DNA of 16,659 nt from Kiloniellaceae bacterium (GTDB lineage Bacteria; Pseudomonadota; Alphaproteobacteria; Kiloniellales; Kiloniellaceae), in assembly GCA_028280915.1 (NCBI GenBank), contig JANQKX010000596.1, positions 1 through 16,659 of the forward strand, given 5' to 3'. Both the position numbers and the translations under genes were made by a program. Shown in pieces: positions 6,666 to 12,858 of the stretch. Numbering within the stretch: position 1 is the first letter of the stretch; every line of letters starts with the position of its first letter. Below the pieces are notes generated by a model. The model made no database searches. It had not been told where the DNA came from and saw only the letters and a program-made list of their open reading frames with translations.

Positions 6666-7559
6666 CTAAGCCGCGCTGGCCGCGCTTTGGCCCCGCACCA
6701 AGGCATCGTAGTCCATGAGCAGGGTCTTGGTGATCTCGCCCGGCGTGAACTGGTATTGGTCTATTTCCCGCACCGGCGTCACCTCGACGGCCGTACCCGA
6801 GATGAAGACCTCCTGAGTCTGGGCCAGTTCCTCGGGCATGATGGCCCGTTCGATCACCTCGAAACCGCGCCGCTTGGCCAGCTCGATAACCGTGCGGCGG
6901 GTGATGCCGTCCAAGAAGCAATCGGGCGTCGGGGTGTGAATCTTGCCATCCTGCACCAGGAACACGTTGGCCCCCGTCGCCTCGGCGATCCGGCCCCGAT
7001 AGTCCAACATCAGGCAATCGCTATAGCCGTCGGCCTCGGCCTGGTGCTTGGAAAGGGTGCAGATCATGTAAAGACCCGCCGCCTTGGCATGGACGGGGGC
7101 GCAATCCGGGCTGGGACGGCGGTACTTGGCGAAGGTCATGCGAATGCCTTCCAGCCGCGCCTCGGGCGTGAAGTAGGCCGGCCATTCCCAGGCCGCGATC
7201 GCCACATGGATCTTGGTGTGCTGGGCCGACACCGCCATCATCTCGCTGCCTCGCCAGGCCACCGGCCGCAGATAGCCATCCACGATGCCGTTGGCCCGCA
7301 ACACCTCTTGGCAGGCCTGATCGATGGTTTGGCGATCATAAGGAATCTGAAAGCCAAGGATGTTCCCTGACTCCAGGAAACGCTCGTGGTGCTCGACCAT
7401 CTTGAAGATCTCGCCGCCATAGCTGCGCTCGCCCTCGAAGACGCAGGAGCCGTAATGCAGGCCATGGCTTAGAACGTGCAGTTTCGCGTCCCGCCACGGC
7501 ACCAGCTCGCCGTTGAACCAAATAAAGCCATCCCGATCGTCAAATGGGATAAGAGCCAT
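6666..7559 (-). CDS. ilvE: branched-chain amino acid aminotransferase (PLP class IV)
   Basis: This enzyme transfers the amino group between glutamate and the 2-oxo acids of leucine, isoleucine and valine. The 297-residue protein is a class IV PLP aminotransferase: FIWFNGELVPWRDAKLHVLSHGLHYGSCVFEGERSY at the N-terminus, R98 in GYLRP, the PLP-binding lysine K159 in HAKAAGLYM, E193 in RIAEATGANVF, and the phosphate-binding GITRRTVIELA (218-228). K159 and E193 fall at the same positions as in E. coli IlvE. AAGGAAAGG (7568-7576, minus strand) is the ribosome binding site. It is transcribed divergently from the MarR gene and shares an operator-rich spacer with it, so PetP-like control is plausible. 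A related D-amino acid or aminodeoxychorismate enzyme is less likely given the length and motifs. Confidence 0.92.
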   Translation of the reverse strand: MALIPFDDRDGFIWFNGELVPWRDAKLHVLSHGLHYGSCVFEGERSYGGEIFKMVEHHERFLESGNILGFQIPYDRQTIDQACQEVLRANGIVDGYLRPVAWRGSEMMAVSAQHTKIHVAIAAWEWPAYFTPEARLEGIRMTFAKYRRPSPDCAPVHAKAAGLYMICTLSKHQAEADGYSDCLMLDYRGRIAEATGANVFLVQDGKIHTPTPDCFLDGITRRTVIELAKRRGFEVIERAIMPEELAQTQEVFISGTAVEVTPVREIDQYQFTPGEITKTLLMDYDALVRGQSAASAA

Positions 7560-7579
7560 GGCAACACCCTTTCCTTGTT

Positions 7580-7587
7580 ACAAAATT
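7580..7587. promoter_or_regulatory. operator-like half site in the ilvE leader
   Basis: ACAAAATT, the core shared by both 26-bp repeats near petP, recurs here within TTGTTACAAAATTGC. It sits just upstream of the ilvE ribosome binding site, where a bound MarR protein could block ilvE expression. The assignment rests on core similarity only. Confidence 0.35.
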
Positions 7588-7652
7588 GCCGCTATAGCAT
7601 CGCGGCGGCCTTGTTTCGCTCCGCCGTCCCAAAAATCAGGCCGGCACCGTAA

Positions 7653-7704
7653 ATGTCGCAACAAAATTACTTCTGTAGATGTCGTAACAAAATTACTTTT
7701 GTGA
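7653..7704. repeat. two abutting 26-bp direct repeats in the ilvE-petP spacer
   Basis: Copies at 7653-7678 and 7679-7704 touch each other and match at 22 of 26 positions. Both contain the invariant core AACAAAATTACTT. A partial third element, ATGTAACAAACTT, is at 7722-7734. The region is A/T-rich and lies between two divergent genes, the usual place for MarR-family operators. Confidence 0.85.
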
Positions 7705-7706
7705 CG
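7683..7706. promoter_or_regulatory. palindromic operator candidate for the adjacent MarR regulator
   Basis: CGTAACAAAA (7683-7692) and TTTTGTGACG (7697-7706) are inverted with nine of ten positions matching around a 4-bp centre. Size and symmetry fit a MarR dimer site, placed 45-70 bp before the petP start. The first repeat copy has a weaker version of the same symmetry. Binding by the petP product is inferred. Confidence 0.6.
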
Positions 7707-7738
7707 CATGTTTCTTTAGTGATGTAACAAACTTGGAC

Positions 7739-7744
7739 TATATA
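7739..7744 (+). promoter_or_regulatory. putative -10 element of petP
   Basis: TATATA ends 7 nt before the petP ATG at 7752, so a transcript from it would begin at or beside the start codon. No good -35 hexamer lies at 16-18 bp upstream, and no Shine-Dalgarno sequence precedes the ATG. Confidence 0.4.
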
Positions 7745-7751
7745 TGTCAAC

Positions 7752-8270
7752 ATGGCTGACATAAAAAGCGGCGTCAATCCCCTCTTTTTGCGCGAAGAGG
7801 ATCTCCGCCAGGCGATGGAGCTGTTGTTTTTCGCCTATCGGGATTTCACCGCGGAGCCCGATCAGGTGCTCGCCAACTACGATTTCGGCCGGGCCCACCA
7901 CCGGGTGATCTATTTTGTCGGCCGCCACCCCTCCATTACGGTGAAGGATCTGCTGAAAATCTTGGGCATTACGAAACAGTCCCTGTCCCGGGTGCTCGGT
8001 CAATTGGTGCGGGAGGGCTTCATTGCCCAAACCACCGGCCACAGTGACCGGCGCCAGCGCCTGCTGACCCTGACGGAAAAAGGCCAACTTCTGGAACGGG
8101 AGCTGGTCTCCATGCAGGCCCGGCGCATTTCCAACGCCTATCGCATCGCCGGCCCGGAAGCGGTGGAGGGCTTTCGCCAGGTGATGGTTCACCTGATGAA
8201 CGAAACGACCCAGGAACGGTTTTTGGACGGCACCGCGCCGGAACGCCTCCAGGCCGGGGAACGGCGTTAG
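7752..8270 (+). CDS. petP: MarR-family transcriptional regulator, PetP-like
   Basis: A 172-residue winged-helix repressor-type protein. The DNA-binding core runs from about residue 50 to 112: HHRVIYFVGRHPSITVKDLLKILGITKQSLSRVLGQLVREGFI, then the wing with the DRRQRLLTLTEKG motif typical of MarR proteins. Helices on both sides would form the dimer interface. The gene lies directly before an OmpR-type response regulator on the same strand, the arrangement known as petP-petR in Rhodobacter capsulatus, where the pair is needed for cytochrome bc1 expression and growth. Whether it has that role here is inferred; the bc1 genes are not in the window. No Shine-Dalgarno sequence is visible. Autoregulation through the repeats upstream is likely. 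Confidence 0.88.
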   Translation: MADIKSGVNPLFLREEDLRQAMELLFFAYRDFTAEPDQVLANYDFGRAHHRVIYFVGRHPSITVKDLLKILGITKQSLSRVLGQLVREGFIAQTTGHSDRRQRLLTLTEKGQLLERELVSMQARRISNAYRIAGPEAVEGFRQVMVHLMNETTQERFLDGTAPERLQAGERR

Positions 8271-8347
8271 CGGGGTCTGCACGCCGGCATTGAATTCGTC
8301 CGCAATCCCTTTGCCCGCATTCTCTTCCTACGGCGGGGCAACCCGCT

Positions 8348-8353
8348 TATAGT
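8348..8353 (+). promoter_or_regulatory. putative -10 element of petR
   Basis: TATAGT ends 7 nt before the ATG at 8361, the same spacing as TATATA before petP. A weak TTCCTA lies 17 bp upstream (8325-8330). GGAG at 8354-8357 is close to the ATG but could act as a Shine-Dalgarno if transcription starts further upstream. Confidence 0.3.
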
Positions 8354-8360
8354 GGAGATC

Positions 8361-9047
8361 ATGAGCAAAGAGTCGGCACATATCCTGGTGGTGGATGATG
8401 ACCGGCGCCTGCGCGATCTGCTGCAGCGCTACCTGGTCGATCAGGGCTTCCGCGTGACCACGGGCGAGGATGCCGCCGACGCCCGGGCAAAGCTGGCCTC
8501 TTTTTCCTTCGATCTTTTGGTGCTCGACATCATGATGCCGGGCGAATCGGGCCTGGAATTGACCCGGTCACTGCGGGCCGTAAGCAAGGTGCCCATCCTG
8601 CTGCTCACCGCCATGGGCGATCCCAGTGACCGCATTCAAGGGCTGGAATACGGCGCCGACGACTACCTTTCAAAGCCCTTCGAGCCCCGGGAATTAGTTC
8701 TGCGCATCAATGCGGTTTTGCGCCGCATGGTCACGGCGCCGCCGCCGGTCTCGGAGAAACTTCATTTCGGCGATTTTTGCTTCGACCTGGCCCGCGAGGA
8801 ACTCTTGCGCGATGAGGAGCCGATCCGCCTGACCGCGGCGGAGACCTCCTTGCTGAAGGCCCTGGCCCGCCAGCCGGGGGTGCCCATCAGCCGGGATACC
8901 TTGACGTCGGACGGCCAGCTATCGGGCAACAACCGGACCATCGATGTTCAGGTCACCCGCCTGAGACGCAAGATCGAGCAGGACCCCAAGTTCCCCCGCT
9001 ATCTGCAGACGGTGCGCGGCACGGGCTACGTGCTGATGCCCGATTGA
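8361..9047 (+). CDS. petR: OmpR-family response regulator, PetR-like
   Basis: A 228-residue two-domain regulator. The receiver domain (about residues 6-122) has the acidic pocket VVDDD, phospho-acceptor D56 in LLVLDIMMPG, the switch Thr in LLLTAMG and Lys in DYLSKPFEPREL. The C-terminal winged helix (about 133-226) ends with LTAAETSLLKAL, NNRTIDVQVTRLRRKIEQD and YLQTVRGTGYVL, the OmpR/PhoB DNA-binding signature. A GTG at 8352 is in frame but overlaps the -10-like TATAGT, so the ATG at 8361 is preferred. The MarR gene lies 90 bp upstream and the sensor kinase gene 53 bp downstream; kinase and regulator are very probably partners. Confidence 0.93.
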   Translation: MSKESAHILVVDDDRRLRDLLQRYLVDQGFRVTTGEDAADARAKLASFSFDLLVLDIMMPGESGLELTRSLRAVSKVPILLLTAMGDPSDRIQGLEYGADDYLSKPFEPRELVLRINAVLRRMVTAPPPVSEKLHFGDFCFDLAREELLRDEEPIRLTAAETSLLKALARQPGVPISRDTLTSDGQLSGNNRTIDVQVTRLRRKIEQDPKFPRYLQTVRGTGYVLMPD

Positions 9048-9100
9048 GACCCATGTGCGACCGCGCCAAACATAGCCTTAGACCAGGTCAAGCCTGAGCC

Positions 9101-10444
9101 ATGATGGACGAACTGGCCCGGCCGAAAAAGGAAAACTGGATCAAGCGCATGCTGCCCCACACGCTGCTGGGGCGCTCGTTGCTGATCATCCTGGTGCCCC
9201 TGGTCCTGCTGCAGGTGGTCTCCACCTGGATCTTTTATGACCGCCACTACAACACCATCACCCGGCGCCTGGCCCAAGGCATCGCCGGCGACATCGCCGC
9301 GGTCATTCTGATCCTGGACCGCAACCCCACGCCCCTGGAGCGGGACCAGGCCTTTCGCCTGTCGGAAAAGGCCATGTGGCTGAACCTGGCTTTTGACGAA
9401 GGGGCCAGCCTGCCCGATGAGGCGGCGATCCCGCCCAGCGGTTTCCTCGACACCCGGCTGGCCAAGGCCCTGGCGGAACGCTTCAAATATCCTTTTTACA
9501 TCGATTCCGACTATCGGGACAAAAGGGTGCTGATCCAGGTTCAGCGCCACAACGGGGTGCTCAATGTGCTGGTCAGCGCCGAGCGCCTGTTCAGCTCCAC
9601 CACCTACATCTTCATCATGTGGATGGTGGGCACCTCGATCATCCTCTTCGCCGTTGCGATGATCTTCATGCGCAATCAGATCAAGCCTATCCGGCGTTTG
9701 GCCGACGCCGCCGAGAGCTTTGGCAAGGGCCGGGACGTGGCCAATTTCAAACCCGAGGGCGCCACCGAAGTGCGCCAGGCCTCCGCCGCCTTTATCCGCA
9801 TGCGCGAGCGCATCAAACGGCAGATCCGCCAGCGCACGGAGATGCTGGCCGGGGTGTCCCACGACCTGCGCACGCCCTTGACCCGCATGAAGCTGCAGCT
9901 GGAAATGCTGCGGTCCAGCCCGGAAGTGGAGAGCCTGCAGTCCGACGTGAACGAAATGGAACAGATGGTGGAGGGCTATCTGGCCTTTGCCCGGGGGGAA
10001 GGCACCGAACAGCGGCAAAATGCCGACATGGCGGAATTGCTGCGCGAAATCGTCGGCCAGATGAGCCGGGACGGCAGCGCCGTTCACCTGCATGTGGAAG
10101 AGAGCCTGTTCCTGCCCATGCAGCGGGAGGCCATGCGCCGCTGCCTCACCAACTTGATCGCCAACGCCAAGCGCCACGGCCGGCAGGTCATGATCAACGC
10201 GGGCCACCGCCAGGGCCTGATCGAAATCACCATCGACGACGACGGGCCCGGCATTCCCAAGGAGCGGCGCGGTGAAGTCTTCAAACCCTTCAGCCGCCTG
10301 GATCGCTCGCGCAACCCCGAGACCGGGGGCTCGGGCCTGGGGCTGACCATCGCCTTGGATGTGGTGCGCAACCACGGCGGCGAACTCACCCTGGAAGAAG
10401 CGCCCATCGGCGGCCTGAGAGCGCGCATTTTACTGCCGATTTAG
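9101..10444 (+). CDS. EnvZ-type sensor histidine kinase
   Basis: A 447-residue inner-membrane kinase. Transmembrane helices lie at about residues 22-46 and 167-190 and enclose a periplasmic domain of about 120 residues. A HAMP linker follows (RNQIKPIRRLADAAESFGKG). The dimerisation/phosphoacceptor domain has H254 in GVSHDLRTPLTRMKLQLEML. The ATPase domain has the N box (NLIANAKRHG, N355), the G1 box (IDDDGPGIP), the F box (VFKPFSRLD) and the G2 box (GGSGLGLTIA). The order and the HDLRTPLTRM box match the EnvZ/HPK2b group, which pairs with OmpR-type regulators such as its upstream neighbour. The ribosome binding site is weak. The signal it senses cannot be read from the sequence. Confidence 0.94.
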   Translation: MMDELARPKKENWIKRMLPHTLLGRSLLIILVPLVLLQVVSTWIFYDRHYNTITRRLAQGIAGDIAAVILILDRNPTPLERDQAFRLSEKAMWLNLAFDEGASLPDEAAIPPSGFLDTRLAKALAERFKYPFYIDSDYRDKRVLIQVQRHNGVLNVLVSAERLFSSTTYIFIMWMVGTSIILFAVAMIFMRNQIKPIRRLADAAESFGKGRDVANFKPEGATEVRQASAAFIRMRERIKRQIRQRTEMLAGVSHDLRTPLTRMKLQLEMLRSSPEVESLQSDVNEMEQMVEGYLAFARGEGTEQRQNADMAELLREIVGQMSRDGSAVHLHVEESLFLPMQREAMRRCLTNLIANAKRHGRQVMINAGHRQGLIEITIDDDGPGIPKERRGEVFKPFSRLDRSRNPETGGSGLGLTIALDVVRNHGGELTLEEAPIGGLRARILLPI

Positions 10445-10447
10445 TAA

Positions 10448-10478
10448 TGCTTTCACAAGTAACGGCGACGTGAAAGCA
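10448..10478 (+). other. stem-loop just after the kinase gene
   Basis: TGCTTTCAC (10448-10456) and GTGAAAGCA (10470-10478) form a perfect 9-bp stem with a 13-nt loop, starting 4 nt after the stop codon. No U tract follows, so it is either a Rho-independent terminator of low quality or an mRNA 3'-end stabilising structure. Confidence 0.45.
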
Positions 10479-10791
10479 GCAAGAACTCACAAATACTTTG
10501 GTTTACCAAGAAATTAAGGTTAACCGGAGCCGCTACAATTTGACTAAAATTATTGCAATGTAACCCGTATTATGTTTTGCTAATGCAAAGTGGTTCGTCG
10601 GAAAGAAAATTCCGAAACCGAGGCCCTCCGTGACTTTGCGCTTGATTGTCGCAGGGACTGATTTTGGGCCGAAGTGATTATGGCCCGAATTGATTTTGGC
10701 GTGGCAATACTTGCTGAACGCCTAGACGGCGCCCGAATCGGCGCAGAAAACGCAACAATGACAGGTATGTTTCGACCACGGGAGCGTTACG
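10479..10791. other. AT-rich spacer before a small exported protein gene
   Basis: No gene was recognised here. The first 120 bases are A/T-rich and contain TTGACT and TATTAT, but 22 bp apart, which is too far for a standard promoter. A 6-bp inverted repeat TCGGAA/TTCCGA lies at 10598-10615, and tandem repeats at 10659-10700. ATGACAGGTA occurs at 10758-10767 and again over the start codon at 10792-10801. Confidence 0.5.
10659..10700. repeat. 16-bp tandem repeats, two full copies and one partial
   Basis: TGATTTTGGGCCGAAG (10659-10674) is followed directly by TGATTATGGCCCGAAT (10675-10690) and by TGATTTTGGC (10691-10700). They lie 92-133 bp upstream of the next start codon and could be a repeated protein-binding site. 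Confidence 0.75.
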
Positions 10792-11244
10792 ATGACAGGT
10801 AGGAATCGCGGGAGCAGGAGCAAGGCACGGGCCATCGCGGCCCACCGGGAAGCGGCCACCAAGCAGTTGATCGCCCTCTTGGGCTGGGTGAGCCTGGCCC
10901 TGTTATGCCTGGTCTGGCTGGCGAGCACCGTGAGCGCCCAGGACGCCAGCGGCGTTTCCGTGTCACGGGGCTCTCCGGAACAGCAAGAGCAAGCTTTGGC
11001 CACCGTCACCCAGGAAGGCAGCGTCACCGTGGTGCGCGGCGCGCCCCTGGTGCGGACCCGCGCCGCCTCAACCCAAGGCGCCTATCCGGCCATTCAGCAA
11101 ACGCCTGATTTTGTGCCCCTGCGGGGCTTCGCCGGCTGGTTCGTGGATTACAAACGCAACCGCTTCGGCAACTGCTACCGCCTGAGCACCGGCGACTATC
11201 TGGATTACGAAATCCTCTGCAGCTGGCGGCCCCTGCCCAACTGA
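10792..11244 (+). CDS. small exported protein of unknown function
   Basis: A 150-residue product with no family I recognise. A long basic N-terminus (MTGRNRGSRSKARAIAAHREAATKQ truncated here at residue 20: MTGRNRGSRSKARAIAAHRE) leads into a hydrophobic stretch at about residues 26-48 ending VSAQ|D, which fits either a long signal peptide or an N-terminal anchor. The mature part is low in complexity to about residue 100, then ends in a compact aromatic block (FAGWFVDYKRNRFGNC, YLDYEILCSW) with two cysteines that may form a disulfide. GGGAG 7 nt before the ATG is a good ribosome binding site. It stands alone on the plus strand; csaA converges from the other side. Confidence 0.72.
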   Translation: MTGRNRGSRSKARAIAAHREAATKQLIALLGWVSLALLCLVWLASTVSAQDASGVSVSRGSPEQQEQALATVTQEGSVTVVRGAPLVRTRAASTQGAYPAIQQTPDFVPLRGFAGWFVDYKRNRFGNCYRLSTGDYLDYEILCSWRPLPN

Positions 11245-11324
11245 CAACCCCATTTCGGACGGTCTTCGAGGCGGCCAAGGCGCGGACATCCTAATGCCGC
11301 GGGTGCCCTGATGCCCTGAGTACC

Positions 11325-11672
11325 CTAATAGAGGCGGCCGCCGTTGGGCACGGGCAAGCTCGGCTGGATCATCACCACGCTGCCGTCCCCATCGGGAAAG
11401 CCCAGCACCAAAACCTCGGACATGAACTTGCCGATCTGTTTCGGCGGGAAGTTGACCACCGCCGCCACCTGGCGCCCCGGCAAGTCTTCCAAGGCGTAGT
11501 GTTTGGTGATCTGCGCGGAGGTCTTGCGTTCCCCGATCTCCGGGCCGAAATCGACCCACAGCTTGAACGCGGGTTGGCGCGCCTCTGGATAGGGCTCGGC
11601 GCGTAGGATGGTGCCCACCCGGATATCCACCTTGAGAAAATCGTCAAAGGAAATCTTGTCGCCGTCGCTCAA
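11325..11672 (-). CDS. csaA: CsaA-type tRNA-binding-domain protein
   Basis: A 115-residue protein consisting of one OB-fold tRNA-binding domain. Landmarks are FLKVDIRVGTILRAEPYPEARQPAFKLWVDFG, SAQITKHY, LPGRQVAAVVNFPPKQIGKFMSEVLVLGF and the C-terminal PNGGRLY, all typical of CsaA. CsaA proteins are dimers that bind tRNA and have been described as export-related chaperones in Bacillus; the true role in proteobacteria is unsettled. AGGA lies close upstream of the ATG. Length is normal. It is a single gene with about 80 bp to the convergent neighbour and no clear terminator on either side. Confidence 0.92.
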   Translation of the reverse strand: MSDGDKISFDDFLKVDIRVGTILRAEPYPEARQPAFKLWVDFGPEIGERKTSAQITKHYALEDLPGRQVAAVVNFPPKQIGKFMSEVLVLGFPDGDGSVVMIQPSLPVPNGGRLY

Positions 11673-11770
11673 CGTTCCTGCCCCCGCCCCGGTGCACGCT
11701 CATGAATCCGATCCACCTCTTTTAGGGGCGCCGGGGGCCACCGGCAAGGCCTTGAAACCGGGCGGGTCCA

Positions 11771-11801
11771 CGAAACAAGAAAGCCGCCCCTAGGGACGGC
11801 T
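11771..11801 (-). terminator. probable intrinsic terminator of the first phasin gene
   Basis: AGCCG (11782-11786) pairs with CGGCT (11797-11801) and CCC (11788-11790) with GGG (11793-11795), with one mismatch between. On the minus strand the stem is followed by the T-rich TTCTTGTTTCG. It lies about 95 bp after the phasin stop codon at 11897. Confidence 0.6.
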
Positions 11802-11896
11802 CTCTCGCACACGCTTAACAAATCGGATGGCGCTTTTCCAACGGACGGTCTCAGCAGAACCGCCCCGGCCACCCCAAAGGAGGAAATGTGACAGAC

Positions 11897-12403
11897 TTAC
11901 TTCTTGGCCCGGCCGTTGGCGGCTTTCGGAGCAGTCTTGATCTGGCTGGACAGCTCGTCGAAAACTTCGGTGACCCGGGCGTTCAGCAGGTTCACGGCTT
12001 CGTCGGTGGACTTGGCGCCGATTTCAGCCAGCTCTTTGTAGTTGGCGACGGCAGAGGAATAGGCGTCCTTCAACAGCTCGGCCTGCTTGGTCAGGTTGGC
12101 CTGAGGATCGGAAACGTTGGACAGCTCGGAAACGGCCGCGGAGGTGTTCTCAAAGGATTCGCGGGCGATTTCGGCCTGACGGCGCGCCAGGGTCTGGAAG
12201 CCTTCAAACGCAACCCGGTTGGCGGCGGTCAGCGCTTCAATGTTCTTTTGCTGAGCGGCGATCACGGCTTGGGTGTCCACGTTGGGGAGCTTGCCGAACT
12301 CGAACTTTTCAACCTGCTCGAGGACTTTCTTGGGATCGAAATAGGCGGCGAGGTCGAAGTTGCCGAAATCGCCGTCCAGGAAGGGGTTACCGGTTTTGGC
12401 CAT
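11897..12403 (-). CDS. phasin family protein, copy 1
   Basis: Phasins coat polyhydroxyalkanoate granules and control their size and number. The 168-residue product has the alphaproteobacterial phasin layout: a short N-terminus MAKTGNPFLDGDFGNFD, then long amphipathic helices QQKNIEALTAANRVAFEG, LARRQAEIARESFENT and NLTKQAELLKDAYSSAVANY, and KSTDEAVNLLNARV, ending in a Lys/Ala-rich tail (KTAPKAANGRAKK). There is no signal peptide or cysteine. The core is about two-thirds identical by eye to the phasin encoded at 12859-13383. AAGGA precedes the ATG by 9 nt in the shared context AAGGAATTC. A promoter and a PhaR-like operator lie 110-165 bp upstream, and it has its own terminator, so it is likely transcribed separately. 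Confidence 0.93.
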   Translation of the reverse strand: MAKTGNPFLDGDFGNFDLAAYFDPKKVLEQVEKFEFGKLPNVDTQAVIAAQQKNIEALTAANRVAFEGFQTLARRQAEIARESFENTSAAVSELSNVSDPQANLTKQAELLKDAYSSAVANYKELAEIGAKSTDEAVNLLNARVTEVFDELSSQIKTAPKAANGRAKK

Positions 12404-12514
12404 TGTCTGAATTCCTTATAGAGATGCGGCCCCCGATAGCAGCTATTGGCCTTGCGGGCTCGTTTAGATCTATCCAGGCCGCTTTGTTGCGGTGCACAAA
12501 TGTTCGATGGACCC
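12404..12514 (-). other. 5' leader of phasin copy 1 with a block shared with copy 2
   Basis: Bases 12469-12496 match 13442-13469, in the leader of the second phasin gene, at 23 of 28 positions; shared elements are TCCAG, CGCT and TGTTGCG-N-TGCA. The block contains TGCACAAA (12493-12500), a half of the operator palindrome, so a second repressor site downstream of the transcription start is possible. Confidence 0.6.
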
Positions 12515-12543
12515 TATATAGGGGTGGTTAAAATTGGGGTCAA
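12515..12543 (-). promoter_or_regulatory. sigma70-type promoter of phasin copy 1
   Basis: On the minus strand TTGACC (complement of 12538-12543) and TATATA (complement of 12515-12520) are separated by exactly 17 bp. This is the best promoter match in the window. It predicts a start near 12508 and a leader of about 105 nt. Confidence 0.72.
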
Positions 12544-12549
12544 GACTAA

Positions 12550-12568
12550 TTTTGTGCATTGCACAAAA
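12550..12568. promoter_or_regulatory. PhaR-like operator upstream of phasin copy 1
   Basis: TTTTGTGCA-T-TGCACAAAA is a perfect 9-bp-arm palindrome, 6 bp upstream of the -35 hexamer. TGCA-rich palindromes in front of phasin genes are the known targets of the PHA-responsive repressor PhaR. The phaR gene itself is not in the window, so the binder is inferred. Confidence 0.75.
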
Positions 12569-12670
12569 AACTTTAACCTTGCTGAGGGTAACGGCAAGCC
12601 CCGGTTTCGGCCCGGCCGGTCAACGACCAATCCGACGCCGGTGACCCCACCTCGGGGCCAAGCCGCCCAA

Positions 12671-12712
12671 AAGGCAAAACGCAAAAAGAGAAGCCCGCCA
12701 AAAGACGGGCCT
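12671..12712 (-). terminator. intrinsic terminator of phasin copy 2
   Basis: AAGCCCG (12691-12697) pairs with CGGGCCT (12706-12712) with one G-T wobble and an 8-nt loop. On the minus strand the stem is followed by CTCTTTTTGCGTTTTGC, a U-rich tract. It lies about 145 bp after the phasin stop at 12859. Confidence 0.75.
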
Positions 12713-12812
12713 CCTTTACATATAAAAAATCGACTTGCCTCAACAACCGGCGACGGGCCGCGACAAGGTCAGCTCTGGTGACAGGGAATTGAGCTGAACC
12801 TTGCCGGGCGAG

Positions 12813-12857
12813 GAGCCTGGCATGCACCAGGCTCTGGTGCGCCGAAGTGCCGCACCA
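12813..12857 (-). other. two adjoining stem-loops in the 3' UTR of phasin copy 2
   Basis: TGGTGCG/CGCACCA (12835-12841 and 12851-12857) begins 1 nt after the stop codon on the minus strand, and GAGCCTGG/CCAGGCTC (12813-12820 and 12827-12834) follows with no gap. Stems are perfect, 7 and 8 bp, with loops of 9 and 6 nt. No U tract follows, and a proper terminator lies 100 nt further on. Confidence 0.6.
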
Positions 12858-12858
12858 A

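Noticed and set aside
6500..6706. N-terminal extension of the exported protein up to 6706
   Set aside because: It would bury the signal peptide, overlaps the 3' end of ilvE, and a ribosome binding site stands in front of 6499.
9026..10375. Long open frame of about 449 codons on the minus strand opposite the kinase gene
   Set aside because: It is His/Gln/Gly-rich without recognisable motifs and is the antisense shadow of a GC-rich gene with a certain assignment.
11291..11330. Short repeats of the type TGCCCTGA between the exported protein gene and csaA
   Set aside because: Units are 7-8 bp and irregular; no structure or terminator emerges.
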